NCBI GenBank assembly: GCA_001464375.1
Contig: LNEW01000040.1
Location: 1-40,059, forward strand
Direction: 5' to 3'
Length of the DNA stretch: 40,059 nt
From: Rhodospirillales bacterium Ga0074136
GTDB taxonomy: Bacteria > Pseudomonadota > Alphaproteobacteria > Acetobacterales > Acetobacteraceae
The position numbers and the translations under genes are program-made. Positions within the stretch are counted from its first letter, which is position 1; every line of letters begins with the position of its first letter. The notes beneath the pieces are model-generated. The model was not told where the DNA came from and made no database searches. It saw only the letters and a program-made list of their open reading frames with translations. Positions 39,086 to 40,059 of the stretch are shown one piece after another.

Positions 39086-40059
39086 GTGTCCCGTTACCTT
39101 GTCACCGGCGGTGCCGGCTTTGTCGGCAGCCATGCGGTGCTGGCCCTTCTCGACCGCGGGCATGAGGTCGTGGTGCTCGACAACCTGACGCAGGGCCACC
39201 GCGCCGCGGTGCCGGCGGGTGCCACGCTGGTCGAGGCCGACCTCGCCGACACCGCGCGGGTGGCCGAGGTCTTCGCCACCTGGCGCTTCGACGCCGTGCT
39301 GCATTTCGCCGCGCTGTCCATCGTGGGCGCATCGATGCGCGACCCGCTGCACTACATCGCCGAGAATGTCGGGCATTCGCTGCGACTGGCCGAAGCCGCC
39401 ATCAAGGCCGGCTGCCTGCGCTTCGTGCTGTCGTCGACCGCCGCGCTGTTCGGCGACCCCGACCGCGTGCCGATCGACGAGGATTGCCGCATCGCGCCGT
39501 CCAACCCCTATGGCGACAGCAAGCGCATGGTCGAGGAAGGCCTGGAATGGGCCGCGCGCATCCATGGCCTGCGTTATGCCGCGCTGCGCTACTTCAACGC
39601 CGCCGGGTCCGACCCGCAGGGCCGCGCCGGCGAGGACCACGACCCCGAGACGCACCTGGTGCCGCTGGCGATCGACGCCGCGCTGGGCCGGCGCCCCGCG
39701 CTGACCGTGTTCGGGGAGGACTACGCGACGCCCGACGGCACCTGCATCCGCGACTACGTCCACGTGACGGATCTCGCTGAGGCGCACCTGGCGGCGCTGG
39801 CGCGCATCGAGACGCACGGCTCTTGCCGCTACAATGTCGGCAGCGGGCACGGGGCCTCGGTGCGCCAGGTGATCGATGCGGTGGGGCGGGTCGGTGGCCG
39901 CCCGGTGCCGCACGCGATGGGCCTGCGCCGCGCCGGCGATCCGCCCGTGCTGGTCGCGGCCAGCGACCGCCTGCGCGCCGAAACCGGCTGGTCGCCGCGC
40001 TATGGCGACCTCGATGAGATCGTGCGCACCGCCTGGGCCTGGCGGGAGGCGCATCCGCG
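39086..40059 (+). CDS. galE: UDP-glucose 4-epimerase family protein (3' end cut by window)
   Basis: A frame of 324 complete codons runs to the window end without a stop. It begins VSRYLVTGGAGFVGSH from GTG 39086, with GGAG ten bases upstream. It is an extended-SDR sugar-nucleotide epimerase: NAD motif TGGAGFVGSH (7-16), LDNLTQGH after the second strand, FVLSSTAALFG with the catalytic S/T, Y142 and K146 in NPYGDSK, and LRYFNAAGSD and CIRDYVHVTDLA, the GalE-type UDP-sugar contacts. GalE is usually 325-340 residues, so only a few codons are missing. It interconverts UDP-glucose and UDP-galactose or a related pair for envelope polysaccharide. Exact sugar specificity is not settled by these motifs. 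Confidence 0.88.
   Translation, partial: MSRYLVTGGAGFVGSHAVLALLDRGHEVVVLDNLTQGHRAAVPAGATLVEADLADTARVAEVFATWRFDAVLHFAALSIVGASMRDPLHYIAENVGHSLRLAEAAIKAGCLRFVLSSTAALFGDPDRVPIDEDCRIAPSNPYGDSKRMVEEGLEWAARIHGLRYAALRYFNAAGSDPQGRAGEDHDPETHLVPLAIDAALGRRPALTVFGEDYATPDGTCIRDYVHVTDLAEAHLAALARIETHGSCRYNVGSGHGASVRQVIDAVGRVGGRPVPHAMGLRRAGDPPVLVAASDRLRAETGWSPRYGDLDEIVRTAWAWREAHP

Noticed and set aside
39068..40054. Minus-strand open frame at the right edge
   Set aside because: The plus strand encodes a clear epimerase across the same bases without a stop; the minus frame is its shadow.

Overview
The window is very GC-rich (roughly 70% by eye), densely coding and strongly G/C-biased at third codon positions. 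Together with the gene content (orphan Bug/TctC-type solute receptors, DUF1028, Tat-like signal peptides, an L,D-transpeptidase/DUF882 pair) this suggests a chromosomal region of an alphaproteobacterium, most likely a soil or water Acetobacteraceae such as Roseomonas or a relative. That placement is inference; no rRNA or marker gene is present. I found no tRNA, rRNA, CRISPR array, insertion sequence, phage gene or attachment site. No stretch longer than about 275 bases lacks a gene. Gene starts were chosen from ribosome binding sites and start/stop overlaps.

Layout. 1-3390: end of a peptide/nickel-type ABC operon, an overlapping Rhamno_transf-like glycosyltransferase, and a convergent peptide-type ABC receptor. 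3524-9494: catabolic singletons (4-hydroxybenzoate 3-monooxygenase, Gfo/Idh/MocA oxidoreductase, enoyl-CoA hydratase, MFS transporter, 3-hydroxyisobutyrate dehydrogenase-like enzyme, cyclase-family hydrolase). 9506-13562 (minus): NMT1/THI5-type ABC importer followed by an ATZ/TRZ-type amidohydrolase. 13647-16594: tartrate/isopropylmalate-type dehydrogenase and DUF1028, divergent from a Bug receptor. 16649-19220 (minus): Bug receptor, isocitrate-lyase/PEP-mutase-family lyase, haloacid dehalogenase. 19322-22971: two convergent NTF2-fold proteins, the second ending a TauD-FAH-Bug-NTF2 operon. 23076-30022: D-amino-acid dehydrogenase-like flavoprotein, a minus-strand catabolic run (amidase, crotonase, SDR remnant, luciferase-like monooxygenase, maleylacetate-reductase-like enzyme) and an SDR.

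30038-34839 is the most intriguing stretch. A class III aminotransferase resembling beta-phenylalanine aminotransferase diverges from a tightly coupled operon of a glutathione S-transferase and all three subunits of an HcnABC/hydroxyproline-dehydrogenase-type oxidase. 34898-38998 holds three murein-active enzymes (L,D-transpeptidase, M15/DUF882 protein, MepA endopeptidase) with another Bug receptor between them. The window ends inside a galE-like epimerase that lacks only its last few codons.

Taken together the region is an accessory catabolic patchwork for small carboxylates, amides, amino acids and aromatics. Uptake receptors sit beside short enzyme operons, and genes are packed by 4-base overlaps or near-abutting convergent ends. 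No transcription-factor gene is present, so regulation must come from elsewhere or act through the 5' structures noted below.
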